Source: Oscillospiraceae bacterium
Lineage (GTDB): Bacteria > Bacillota > Clostridia > Oscillospirales > Oscillospiraceae
DNA length: 9,722 nucleotides
Assembly (NCBI GenBank): GCA_016296635.1
Contig: JAEDIZ010000079.1
Location: forward strand, 1 to 9,722
Reading direction: 5' to 3'
The notes beneath the pieces were generated by a model. The model was not told the DNA's origin. It saw only the letters and a program-made list of their open reading frames with translations, and searched no databases. The number at the start of each line of letters is the position of its first letter. Position 1 is the stretch's first letter. Below, piece by piece: positions 1 to 7,247 of this stretch. A program made the translations under genes and the position numbers.

Positions 1-3000
1 AGAACCGCGCCGTCCTTCTGACTGATCTCCGTGACACCGGCGGCTGCGGCTCTTGCGCGCAGCAGGGCAATGGCGATCAGGTTCATGACGCCCTTCGGGG
101 GATCGCCGTAGCGGTCGACGATCTCATCGAGCAGATCGTCCGCATCCGTCTGGCTGCGGATGGCCGCCATGCGGCGGTAAAGATCCATGCGCTGCTCGCC
201 GGAGGTGACGTAGTTTTTGGCGATGTTCGCGGTCACGTCGAGATCGGCGGTGCATTCCGGCTCCTTGAGCGCTTCCTCGCCGCGCTCTTCAAGAACGGCC
301 TCCTCCAGCAGCTTCAGGTACATATCATAGCCGACGGACATCATGTGGCCGGACTGCTCTGCACCCAGCAGATCGCCTGCGCCGCGGATCTCGAGATCGC
401 GCATGGCGATCTTGAAGCCGGAGCCGAATTCCGCATATTCGCGGATAGCGTCCAGCCGCTTTTCCGCGATTTCGGAAAGCACCTTGCCCTTGCGGAAGCA
501 GAGGTAGGCGTAGGCATGGCGGGAAGACCTGCCGACGCGGCCGCGCAGCTGATGCAGCTGGGCAAGACCGAGCCGGTCGGCGTCCTCGATGATGAGAGTG
601 TTGACGTTGGAAATGTCGATGCCGGTTTCGATGATGGTGGTGCAGACCAGCAGCTGCACCTCGCCCTCCGCCATCTGCTGCATGACGTCGGAAAGCTGAT
701 CCTGATTCATCTTGCCGTGGGCGACGGCGATGGAAACATCACCGAGGCGCTCTTTCAGCCGGGCGGCGCAGCGGTCGATGGATTCCACGCGGTTATGCAG
801 ATAATAGACCTGACCGCCTCTTGCAAGCTCGCGGCGGATGGCTTCGTCCAAAACGCGCTCGTTCTGCTCGAGAACGAAGGTCTGCACGGGGTAGCGGTCC
901 TGCGGCGGCTCTTCGATGGTGGACATATCGCGAAGACCGGAAAGCGCCATGTTGAGCGTGCGCGGGATCGGCGTTGCGGACAGTGTTAAGACGTCCACGC
1001 CGCGGGAAAGTTCCTTGAGCCGCTCCTTGTGGGTAACGCCGAAGCGCTGCTCTTCGTCTACGATGAGAAGGCCTAAGTCCTTGAATTTTATGTCCTTCTG
1101 CAAAAGCTTATGCGTGCCGATGATGAGATCAATTTTGCCGGAGGACAGGTCGAACAGCGTCTTTTTCTGCTGCGCCGCCGTGCGGAAGCGGGAGAGGACA
1201 TCGATGGTGACGGGGAAGGTGGAAAAGCGCTTCATGGCGGTGGTGTAATGCTGCTGCGCCAGCACCGTGGTGGGTACCAGCAGCGCCACCTGCTTGCCGT
1301 CGAGAATGCACTTCATGGCGGCGCGGAGCGCGACCTCCGTCTTGCCGAAGCCGACGTCGCCGCACAGAAGCCGCTCCATGGGCGCGGGCGATTCCATATC
1401 GTGCTTGATCTCCGCGATGGAGCGCAGCTGATCGTCCGTTTCTGCGTAGGGGAAGGACTCCTCAAACTCCTGCTGCCAGGGCGAGTCCGCCGCAAAGGCA
1501 AAGCCGGGCATCCGCTTGCGCTCGGCATAGAGCTGGATGAGGCCTGCCGCCAGATCCTTTGCCGCGGCTTTTGCCTTGGCTTTCGCCTTCTGCCATTGAT
1601 CGCCGCCCAGTTTATTGAGGCGGACGGCTTGATCCTCGCCGCCGGAGCCGATATATTTGCTGACAAGATCCAGCTGCGTGGCGGGAACGTACAGAACGTC
1701 TGTGCCCTGATAGGCGATCTTGACATAGTCCTTGACAGCGCCGCCGACCTTCAGGCTTTCCATGCAGACGTAGCGGCCGATGCCGTGATGCTCATGGACA
1801 ACAAGATCACCGGGGGTGAGGTCGGTGAAGGATTCCAGCTTTTTGCGGTTGGAGGCCTTTTTGGGACGGGCTTTTTTTGGCGTCTGCCGGGCGAGGATCT
1901 GCCCCTCGGTCAGAACGGCGTAGTGCAGCTCGGGATATTCAAGACCTGCCGGAAGTGCGCCGTCCGTGATAAGGATCTGCCCCTGCTGGGGAAGAGAAGT
2001 GGCCGGGAAAGCGAGAAGGGCGTTTACTCCTTCCTTTTCCAGCATTTCTTTTAAGATTTCGCCCCGGCGTTTGCCGCCGCAGAGAACCAGCGCGCCGTAA
2101 TCGTTTTTGGCGTAGTGCTTGAGATCGGAAACGGCGGTATCCAAACTGCCGCCATAGCCGGGAAGTTGGCGCGCCGTGATGCTGAGAAGCTTTTTGGGCG
2201 GCAGGGAATCCGGGTATCCGGCGGAAAGGAAGCTGTCAAAATAGAGGATGCCCTGCGGGGAGAATTTTGATACGAGATCCTCAAAGCCGCAGGAAAAATC
2301 GCAGAGCTCGCCGCAGAGGGTGCCGGATTCCAAGAAAGAATCGAGCATCAGGCCGAAGCTTTCTTCGGCGGCCTTCGCCCCGCGCATCAGGTTGCCGTGG
2401 TCGCAGAAAACGACGACGGCATCGGACGAAATATAGTCCGCCGCGCAGGCAAATTCCGGATAGATGAGGGCGAGATACCGGTCGGAGGCGGAGAAGCTCA
2501 CGCCGCTTTCCAGCTTTTCGCGGTCGGCCTGCAAAACGGAAATGAGCGTTTCATTGGGATTTTTGCGCCGGCGCTGCCGGGCGATGAGGCTGTCCAGATC
2601 CGAAAGAAGCCCCGGGATGCCCTCCGGGTGCAGGTTCGGCTGCACCTCCGCCACGGGAAGCAGCAGCGCTTCGTCGGCGTTATCCGTGCGGCGCTGGGTG
2701 ATGGGGTCGAAGAAGCCCATGGCATCCAGCTCGTCACCGAAAAATTCGGCGCGGATGGGGTTCGGATGGGCGGGAGAATAGACATCGAGAATGCCGCCGC
2801 GCAGAGCGAACTGACCCACGCCTTCGACAAGGCTCGAGCGGGAATAGCCTGCGTTCGTTAATTTTGTGAGCAGTTCATCCATGTTGTATTCCGCGCCGGG
2901 GACAAGCCGGATGGCGGCAGAATAGAGCGTGGCGCGGGGCATGGTGCGAAGGCTCAGCGCGTCAAGGCTTGTGATGAGAACCGGAATGAGCCCGGCTGCC

Positions 3001-3323
3001 ATGTCATAAAGCAGCTGCAGCCGCTGCTGCTCCCATTGGCGCGAAATACCGGCAGCATCCACGAAGGTCAGCTCACGCTGCGGCAGAATGGGCGGCGTGG
3101 TGCCGAGGAAGGCGGAAAGCTCCGTTTGCAGTCTTGAGGCTGCCATCTCGTCCTGACACACCGCCACCACGGGCCTGCCGGAGTCTACATGCAGACTGGC
3201 GATCATATGGCTGCGGGCGATCTGACTGACGCCGGAGAAAGCGGCGGCCTGCCGCTTCTCGATGCAGGAAAGCAGCTGCCGGTACTGCTCACCGGCGCGG
3301 AGCATGGAAAGAAGGATATTCAT
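1..3323 (-). CDS. mfd: Transcription-repair coupling factor Mfd (3' end outside window)
   Basis: Mfd is a DNA translocase that removes RNA polymerase stalled at lesions and recruits UvrA for nucleotide excision repair. The frame is open from the ATG at 3323 to the left edge (1107 codons). I read long stretches of it and the key motif regions and saw no stop or frameshift. Domains seen: UvrB-like N-terminal module with RGGILDVYSP near residue 175-184; CarD-like polymerase-interaction domain with VHEHHGIG at 509-516; helicase core with Walker A GDVGFGKTE at 655-663, DEEQ box at 756-759, SATPIPR at 782-788 and QLRGRVGR at 925-932; translocation motif RDLEIRGAGDLLG at 975-987. The C-terminal TRCF domain begins near 1030 and is cut. 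Family members have about 1150-1180 residues, so some 50-80 are missing. The start is fixed by GGAGGT (3330-3335) six bases upstream and an in-frame stop at 3357-3359. It lies 730 bp downstream of pth, a much wider gap than usual. Confidence 0.97.
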   Translation of the reverse strand, partial: MNILLSMLRAGEQYRQLLSCIEKRQAAAFSGVSQIARSHMIASLHVDSGRPVVAVCQDEMAASRLQTELSAFLGTTPPILPQRELTFVDAAGISRQWEQQRLQLLYDMAAGLIPVLITSLDALSLRTMPRATLYSAAIRLVPGAEYNMDELLTKLTNAGYSRSSLVEGVGQFALRGGILDVYSPAHPNPIRAEFFGDELDAMGFFDPITQRRTDNADEALLLPVAEVQPNLHPEGIPGLLSDLDSLIARQRRRKNPNETLISVLQADREKLESGVSFSASDRYLALIYPEFACAADYISSDAVVVFCDHGNLMRGAKAAEESFGLMLDSFLESGTLCGELCDFSCGFEDLVSKFSPQGILYFDSFLSAGYPDSLPPKKLLSITARQLPGYGGSLDTAVSDLKHYAKNDYGALVLCGGKRRGEILKEMLEKEGVNALLAFPATSLPQQGQILITDGALPAGLEYPELHYAVLTEGQILARQTPKKARPKKASNRKKLESFTDLTPGDLVVHEHHGIGRYVCMESLKVGGAVKDYVKIAYQGTDVLYVPATQLDLVSKYIGSGGEDQAVRLNKLGGDQWQKAKAKAKAAAKDLAAGLIQLYAERKRMPGFAFAADSPWQQEFEESFPYAETDDQLRSIAEIKHDMESPAPMERLLCGDVGFGKTEVALRAAMKCILDGKQVALLVPTTVLAQQHYTTAMKRFSTFPVTIDVLSRFRTAAQQKKTLFDLSSGKIDLIIGTHKLLQKDIKFKDLGLLIVDEEQRFGVTHKERLKELSRGVDVLTLSATPIPRTLNMALSGLRDMSTIEEPPQDRYPVQTFVLEQNERVLDEAIRRELARGGQVYYLHNRVESIDRCAARLKERLGDVSIAVAHGKMNQDQLSDVMQQMAEGEVQLLVCTTIIETGIDISNVNTLIIEDADRLGLAQLHQLRGRVGRSSRHAYAYLCFRKGKVLSEIAEKRLDAIREYAEFGSGFKIAMRDLEIRGAGDLLGAEQSGHMMSVGYDMYLKLLEEAVLEERGEEALKEPECTADLDVTANIAKNYVTSGEQRMDLYRRMAAIRSQTDADDLLDEIVDRYGDPPKGVMNLIAIALLRARAAAAGVTEISQKDGAV

Positions 3324-3329
3324 GGATGC

Positions 3330-3335
3330 ACCTCC
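3330..3335 (-). promoter_or_regulatory. Ribosome binding site of mfd
   Basis: On the minus strand GGAGGT stands six bases before the ATG at 3323. An in-frame stop lies only 33 bases further upstream of the ATG, so this site settles the mfd start. Confidence 0.85.
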
Positions 3336-3405
3336 GGAAGAGGAAAAATTTGGAAATCAAAACAACCACAAAACGCGGACAGAAGCTCTGCCCGTGGGGG
3401 TTGGG

Positions 3406-3422
3406 ATATTCATTTTGAATAT
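3406..3422. repeat. Short AT-rich perfect inverted repeat upstream of mfd
   Basis: ATATTCA, spacer TTT, TGAATAT: a perfect 7-3-7 palindrome about 83 bp upstream of the mfd start, in otherwise GC-rich sequence. It could be an operator or just chance in a local AT-rich patch; no regulator is recognised. Confidence 0.5.
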
Positions 3423-3530
3423 GCAGGGCGCGACGACCTGCGAGCCATGCAAATGCCTTCCCCTGGGGACACGTTGAAATATGGGAAAGGTTACGATAAA
3501 AGGCACGTTGAACCGGTTTTCGGTTTCTTG

Positions 3531-3560
3531 TCATCCTGAGCGAAGCGAAGAATCTTCGCA
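3531..3560. repeat. Dispersed repeat of the TCATCCTGAGCGAAGCGAAG type
   Basis: The run TCATCCTGAGCGAAGCGAAG followed by AATCTTCGCA matches a short interspersed motif that I recognise from the intergenic regions of many bacterial genomes, often read on the other strand as ATTCTTCGCTTCGCTCA. GCGAAG (3545-3550) and CTTCGC (3554-3559) can form a small hairpin. Its role is not known to me. Recognition is from memory, not from a search. Confidence 0.7.
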
Positions 3561-3622
3561 TTTTCGATCGCATATACAATCCGCCGGCGCAGCATAACAT
3601 TATAGACTGACAGAGAACGGTT

Positions 3623-3668
3623 TGCGACCCCATATTTTCTTTCCGCAGAAAGAAAATACCGTGTCGCA
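3623..3668. repeat. 46-bp two-tier perfect hairpin
   Basis: An outer stem TGCGAC (3623-3628) / GTCGCA (3663-3668) and an inner 11-bp stem TATTTTCTTTC (3633-3643) / GAAAGAAAATA (3648-3658) are both perfect. They are separated by symmetric 4-nt internal loops and closed by the tetraloop CGCA. There is no T-run after it on either strand, so it is not a standard intrinsic terminator. It may be a palindromic dispersed element. Confidence 0.75.
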
Positions 3669-3909
3669 CCGCCACAAAAGAAAGGGCATTCCCGTGCGGC
3701 ATCATGTATCTCTTCCGCAAGATTACGGCGCGCATCGACCGCCCGACGGTGCCGGAAAAGGAATTACTTTCCACAGCCCGTCATTGTTGATGATGCCGCA
3801 GGGCTTCTGCGTATGGAATATCGCCGCCGCAGGGAACGGATTCCGATTCGCTAGGAGCCGCCCGCAGGGTGTGACGGTCTGCGCGAAGCGGCACAGGAAG
3901 TGCATCCAA

Positions 3910-4020
3910 AGTCCCTTGCCTCCCCCTTTCAGGGGAGGTGCCGAGCTGCGCGAGGCAGAGAGGTCATCGCCCTCTCAGTCACACTTCGCGTGCCGGCTCC
4001 CCCGTCCGGGGGAGCCAAGT
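3910..4020. repeat. Composite palindromic dispersed repeat just downstream of pth
   Basis: About 110 bp made of a CCTCCCC/GGGGAGG hairpin (3919-3938), a CTCTCAGTCACACTTCGCGTG segment (3972-3992) and a near-perfect 10-bp stem GGCTCCCCCG / CGGGGGAGCC with a two-base spacer (3995-4016). The layout, including the flanking CCTTGCC and GAGCCAAG, resembles interspersed repeats I know from Faecalibacterium-like and other Oscillospirales genomes. It starts 34 bp after the pth stop on the minus strand. No T-tract follows either stem, so it does not look like a rho-independent terminator. Family assignment is from memory. Confidence 0.7.
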
Positions 4021-4053
4021 GTGCTTTCCCCGCGGGGCGAGGGACGTAGAGAC

Positions 4054-4647
4054 TTATTTTCCGTTGAATTTTGCCGCGGCGTCGGCGCAGCCGGAATCGA
4101 TGATGGCAAGCGCAGCCTCGGCGGCGTTGTCCAGCGCCTGCTGATAAGCGGGCTGGTCATCCTTACTGACGGTGGAAAGCACCCAGTCTGCCAGATCATA
4201 GCCCGGGTGGGGCTTTGCACCCACGCCCACCTTAACTCTCGGGAAAGTATCGCCGGAAAGGCTCGAAATGATGGACTTGAGGCCGTTATGTCCGCCTGCG
4301 GAGCCGCTGGGCCGCACGCGGATCTTGCCCACGGGCAAAGAGATATCGTCAAAGATGACAAGTACCCGTTCCGGCGGGATCTTATAAAAATGTGCGGCGG
4401 CTTCAACGGCAATGCCGGAGGCATTCATGAATGTCTCCGGCTTGAGAAGGATCAGCTTTTTGCCATGGTAGCTGCACGAGCCGGTGAGCGCTTTGAAGCG
4501 CATCTTATTGACGGATACGCCAAGCTTACCTGCCAGCTTATCCAGCACCATGAAGCCCGTATTGTGCCGGGTGGTTTCATACTCCCGGCCGGGGTTGCCG
4601 AGGCCGACAATCAGCCAGTCGGCCCCGGGATTTTTAAAAAAGGACAT
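4054..4647 (-). CDS. pth: Peptidyl-tRNA hydrolase
   Basis: Pth cleaves the ester bond of peptidyl-tRNAs that drop off the ribosome and so recycles tRNA in the cytoplasm. The 197-residue product has the usual family length (about 185-200). Visible signatures: GLGNPG with Asn18, the catalytic His28 in YETTRHNTGF, KPETFMN with Asn75, the FDD pair at 100-101 that holds the catalytic Asp, and GGHNGLKS with Asn121. These correspond to Asn10, His20, Asn68, Asp93 and Asn114 of the E. coli enzyme. The ATG lies six bases beyond the prs stop, and I see no good Shine-Dalgarno sequence in front of it, so translation is probably coupled to prs. In Bacillus the L25-like gene ctc sits between prs and pth; here it is absent. 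Confidence 0.97.
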   Translation of the reverse strand: MSFFKNPGADWLIVGLGNPGREYETTRHNTGFMVLDKLAGKLGVSVNKMRFKALTGSCSYHGKKLILLKPETFMNASGIAVEAAAHFYKIPPERVLVIFDDISLPVGKIRVRPSGSAGGHNGLKSIISSLSGDTFPRVKVGVGAKPHPGYDLADWVLSTVSKDDQPAYQQALDNAAEAALAIIDSGCADAAAKFNGK

Positions 4648-4653
4648 AGAATA

Positions 4654-5604
4654 TCAGAACAGAGCAGACATGGAGTTTTCTTCGTAGATTCTCTGGATGG
4701 CATCGGCGAAGACCGGGGAGACATCCAGATACTTGATCTTGGCAGGGGCATTTTCCTTGGCGGGGATGGTGTTGAGAAGCGTCAGCTCCTTGATGCAGCT
4801 GGCTTCCAGACGCTCCAGAGCCGGGCCGGAAAGAACGCCGTGGGTCGCGAATGCGTAGACCTCGGTAGCGCCGCCGATTTCCTTGATGGCATTGGCTGCG
4901 TTGCACAGAGAGCCGGCGGTATCGACCATATCGTCGAACAGCAGGCACTTCTTGCCCTTGACGTCGCCGATGATGTTCATGACTTCGCACTGGTTGGCCT
5001 TTTCACGGCGCTTATCCACGATGGCGAGGGACATGCCCATCTTGTTGGCGAAGGTACGGGAGCGGGCAACGGAGCCGACGTCGGGGGAGACAACGACCAT
5101 CTCTTCCGGATGATCGAACTTTTCAAGGCAGTACTTGACGAAGACGTTGGTAGCCAGCAGGTTATCAACGGGGATATCAAAGAAGCCCTGGATCTGAGCT
5201 GCGTGCAGGTCCATGGTCAGAACGCGGTCAGCACCGGCAGCTTCGATCATGTTGGCAACGAGCTTTGCGGAGATGGGATCGCGGCCCTTGGCCTTGCGGT
5301 CCTGACGGGCATAGCCGAAATAGGGCATGACGGCGGTGATACGGCCGGCGGAAGCACGGCGGCAGGCGTCGATCATGATGAGCAGCTCCATGAGGTTGTT
5401 GTTGACAGGGCTGCAGGTCGGCTGGACGATGAACACATCGGAGCCGCGGACAGACTCGTTGATGGTGACGGAAACTTCACCGTCAGCAAAGGTTCTTACG
5501 GTGCAGTCGCCCAGAGGCAGCCACAGCTTGCGGCAGACGCCCTCTGCAAAGGGACGGTTTGCGTTGGCACAGAAGACCTTAACATTTTTGCCATGAGAAA
5601 TCAT
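4654..5604 (-). CDS. prs: Ribose-phosphate pyrophosphokinase (PRPP synthetase)
   Basis: Prs transfers pyrophosphate from ATP to ribose 5-phosphate to make PRPP, the precursor of purines, pyrimidines, NAD, histidine and tryptophan. The product has 316 residues, the standard class I length. Seen in order: N-terminal TFADGE (38-43), ATP-binding GYARQDRK (97-104), the metal-binding MDLHAAQIQGFFD (131-143), the flexible catalytic loop around DKRREK (197-202), and the PRPP/ribose-phosphate loop FDDMVDTAGS (223-232). The ATG at 5604 is preceded on the minus strand by GAGAGGT at an eight-base distance, which supports this start. It is followed almost directly by pth. A 400-bp spacer separates it from glmU, so it may have its own promoter, but I could not pick a convincing one. 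Confidence 0.98.
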   Translation of the reverse strand: MISHGKNVKVFCANANRPFAEGVCRKLWLPLGDCTVRTFADGEVSVTINESVRGSDVFIVQPTCSPVNNNLMELLIMIDACRRASAGRITAVMPYFGYARQDRKAKGRDPISAKLVANMIEAAGADRVLTMDLHAAQIQGFFDIPVDNLLATNVFVKYCLEKFDHPEEMVVVSPDVGSVARSRTFANKMGMSLAIVDKRREKANQCEVMNIIGDVKGKKCLLFDDMVDTAGSLCNAANAIKEIGGATEVYAFATHGVLSGPALERLEASCIKELTLLNTIPAKENAPAKIKYLDVSPVFADAIQRIYEENSMSALF

Positions 5605-5619
5605 ATGAAATTACCTCTC

Positions 5620-5639
5620 TCTGTTCTGATTCTGTTCTG
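5620..5639. repeat. 9-bp direct repeat in the prs leader
   Basis: TCTGTTCTG occurs at 5620-5628 and again at 5631-5639, giving an 11-bp period, roughly one helical turn. It lies just upstream of the prs ribosome binding site. It may be a binding site for a protein with two half-sites, or chance. Confidence 0.4.
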
Positions 5640-5783
5640 TTGTATATTTTTTGTGCGGCAGGGCCGCAGGATGAACGGAATATGGATTCGGTGCGGTGTT
5701 TGGAGTGCTGCCCGCAGAACCGGGTCTGCACCGCCGCGGAAGGTGGCCATGGCAATGACTTTTGGATGGTCATGTCTCCGGCG

Positions 5784-5856
5784 GGATACTTTCGCTACAC
5801 GGCGAAAGTATCCAAAGGCGTGCCAAAGAAAACCCTCTTGCATGGGTTTTCTTTGG
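5784..5856. repeat. Two adjacent long perfect hairpins
   Basis: Stem one: GGATACTTTCGC (5784-5795), loop TACACG, GCGAAAGTATCC (5802-5813). Stem two: CCAAAGAAAACCC (5823-5835), eight-base loop, GGGTTTTCTTTGG (5844-5856). Both stems are perfect. The sequence ATCCAAAG at 5810-5817 could pair with CTTTGG of the second stem, so alternative folds are possible. They lie 180-250 bp upstream of prs on its coding strand. They could be part of a palindromic dispersed element or act on the glmU-prs transcript. Confidence 0.65.
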
Positions 5857-6004
5857 AATCTTTCCTAACGCTTTCAAATCTGAAGCTTCCTGACCGGCGG
5901 CTCATCTCGCGGCTCTGCTGCTCCCTCGCCGCAGGATGTACGATTCTTTTCGTTTCCCTTGCAGAGCAGGGGCCTGCCCTCGCCGGGGACATATGCCGGG
6001 GCGA

Positions 6005-7192
6005 TTATTTTTCCTTGATCTTATGCTTGCTGGCCCAGTCCTTCTTATTCTGCTGGCGGGCTCTGGCAATGGCAAGGGCCATGCCGGGAATATCGTCGGT
6101 GATGGTGGAGCCGGCGGCGATATAGGCGCCGTCGCCCACGGTGACGGGCGCGATCAGGTTCGTGTTGCAGCCGATGAAGGCATTGTCGCCGATGGTGGTG
6201 CGGTACTTTTTCGCCCGGTCGTAGTTGACCGTGACGGTGCCGCAGCCGAAATTGCAGTCCTTGCCGACGTCGCTGTCGCCCACGTAAGTCAGGTGGGAGA
6301 CCTTGGTGCCGTCGCCGATGTTGGAGTTCTTGACCTCGACAAAATCGCCAAGACGCACGCTGTTGCCGACATTGGAGCCCGGACGGATGTAAGCAAAGGG
6401 CCCGATGCGGGTATCATAACCCACGGTGGAGTTATAGATCTGCGAGCTGTTGACGGTGGTATCGTCACCGATGCGGGCGTTTTCCAGATAGCTGTTAGGG
6501 CCGACGGTGCAGTTTTTGCCGATGGAAGTTTGGCCTCGCAGAATGGTGCCGGGCAGGATGGCGGCGCCGACGCCGATGCGGACGGTGGGGTCGATATAGG
6601 TGTTGTTAAAATCCCAGATTTCCACGCCGGATTTTGCCAGCTGATAGAGATTGGCGCGGTTCAGAACCGGCTGCCAGTCGGCGGCCTCCTGCAGATCGGC
6701 AACGGAGTAAACACCGTCGCGGTCGGTATAGGGGACACCGTGCTCCCGCAGGAAATCGGTGAAGATGAATTTTTCATCCAGTGCTTCCATGAGCGTATCA
6801 CGGCGCACGGAGGTGACATTGGAAACGATGGGTGCCTCGGTAAACTGGTCTTCGTCCGCGGCAAAGGGCAGGATCACGGCAGGGCCGGTGACCACGATGA
6901 TGTCCTCTTCTGATTCATCTGCCGTGGACAGAAAGACATGCAGCTCATCGGAAGTGGTTTCCGCCGGGGGGCAGAAGAACTCTACATCTTCCGGGAAGCA
7001 GGCTCTTGCCTGGCGCTTGAAGCGGTCGTGGCAGACCAAAAAGAAGCGCCCGACACCACCGGCAATCAGAGAGGAAGCCAGCCAGTTCAGAAGCGGCGTT
7101 CCCATGATATTTTGCAGCATCATCGGGCGGGGATAGCCTGTTTTCGCAGTATCATCCGGGACAAAAATGACAGCAGACAAACCGGGCAACAT
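6005..7192 (-). CDS. glmU: GlmU-family protein with intact acetyltransferase and degenerate uridylyltransferase domain
   Basis: GlmU normally acetylates glucosamine 1-phosphate and then uridylylates the product to UDP-GlcNAc for cell-wall synthesis. The C-terminal left-handed beta-helix (about residues 190-370) has repeated hexapeptides and the expected catalytic region: IGPFAYIRPG (263-272), FVEVK (284-288), SHLTYVGD with the catalytic-type His300, NYD (323-325) and KKYRT (328-332). These match E. coli GlmU around His363. The N-terminal part is only about 180 residues instead of about 230-250, and the GXGTRM...PK nucleotide-binding signature is replaced by FVPDDTAKTGYPRP (10-23). The usual GD metal/UTP motif reads VTGPAVI (101-107). 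The connecting helix is also shortened. I start at ATG 7192 because GGAAAGG (7201-7207) is eight bases away; a GTG at 7198 would be only two bases from it. Acetyltransferase activity is likely; uridylyltransferase activity is doubtful. Confidence 0.9.
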   Translation of the reverse strand: MLPGLSAVIFVPDDTAKTGYPRPMMLQNIMGTPLLNWLASSLIAGGVGRFFLVCHDRFKRQARACFPEDVEFFCPPAETTSDELHVFLSTADESEEDIIVVTGPAVILPFAADEDQFTEAPIVSNVTSVRRDTLMEALDEKFIFTDFLREHGVPYTDRDGVYSVADLQEAADWQPVLNRANLYQLAKSGVEIWDFNNTYIDPTVRIGVGAAILPGTILRGQTSIGKNCTVGPNSYLENARIGDDTTVNSSQIYNSTVGYDTRIGPFAYIRPGSNVGNSVRLGDFVEVKNSNIGDGTKVSHLTYVGDSDVGKDCNFGCGTVTVNYDRAKKYRTTIGDNAFIGCNTNLIAPVTVGDGAYIAAGSTITDDIPGMALAIARARQQNKKDWASKHKIKEK

Positions 7193-7227
7193 GGACACAA
7201 CCTTTCCAATACCGCGCAGAGCGGTAC

Positions 7228-7247
7228 TTATACTGCAGACAGTATAA
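7228..7247. promoter_or_regulatory. Perfect 8-4-8 inverted repeat, operator candidate for glmU
   Basis: TTATACTG, spacer CAGA, CAGTATAA. The right arm contains AGTATA, which on the minus strand is TATACT, the likely -10 of glmU. Its centre is about 45 bp upstream of the glmU ATG. Perfect symmetry and the overlap with a promoter suggest a repressor site; I do not recognise the regulator. Confidence 0.5.

Larger units (their letters stand above)
3324..4053. other. 730-bp repeat-rich spacer between pth and mfd
   Basis: No credible gene is seen. Short open frames here, such as 3723-3905 and 3289-3774 on the minus strand, have no family resemblance, and the second runs through the repeat at 3531-3560 and into mfd. 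The stretch holds an inverted repeat (3406-3422), a dispersed-repeat-like motif (3531-3560), a long hairpin (3623-3668) and a composite repeat (about 3910-4020), each listed separately. In B. subtilis the fin gene lies in this place; nothing like a Fin protein is visible. Because mfd is read in the same direction as pth, an mfd promoter could be here, but I found no convincing -35/-10 pair. Confidence 0.7.
5605..6004. other. 400-bp spacer between glmU and prs packed with inverted repeats
   Basis: No gene is supported. Five inverted repeats follow each other: TGCGGC-AGG-GCCGCA (5654-5668), a 16-bp imperfect palindrome GCAGA...TCTGC (5714-5729), ATGAC...GTCAT (5755-5773), a perfect 12-bp stem (5784-5813) and a perfect 13-bp stem (5823-5856). 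The part from about 5860 to 6004, next to the glmU stop, is GC-rich and shows only minor repeats, such as GCCGGGG twice (5982-6001). No stem is followed by a clear T-run, so no terminator is called. Confidence 0.7.

Noticed and set aside
345..2054. Two plus-strand frames of 214 and 314 codons (345-989 and 1110-2054)
   Set aside because: They are antisense to the continuous Mfd frame, which has all helicase motifs.
3723..3905. A 60-codon minus-strand frame in the pth-mfd spacer, at the place of fin in Bacillus
   Set aside because: No zinc-ribbon cysteine pairs or other Fin-like features, no ribosome binding site, and it lies in repeat-like sequence.
3995..4016. GGCTCCCCCG/CGGGGGAGCC stem as an intrinsic terminator of pth
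   Set aside because: No T-tract follows it on the minus strand; it fits better as part of a dispersed repeat.
5823..5856. 13-bp hairpin as terminator of glmU
   Set aside because: The only U-rich part is inside the stem and its GC core is three pairs; it also lies 150 bp after the stop.
3622..5868. A 748-codon open frame on the plus strand
   Set aside because: It runs antisense through all of pth and prs, whose protein families are unmistakable, and its translation has no recognisable domain. It is a by-product of GC-rich codon bias.
5936..6913. A 325-codon plus-strand frame rich in Gly, Ala, Asp and Val
   Set aside because: It is antisense to the GlmU beta-helix; its periodicity mirrors the hexapeptide repeats of that protein.
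7196..7198. GTG at 7198 as the glmU start
   Set aside because: It is only two bases from the GGAAAGG ribosome binding site; the ATG at 7192 has the right distance.
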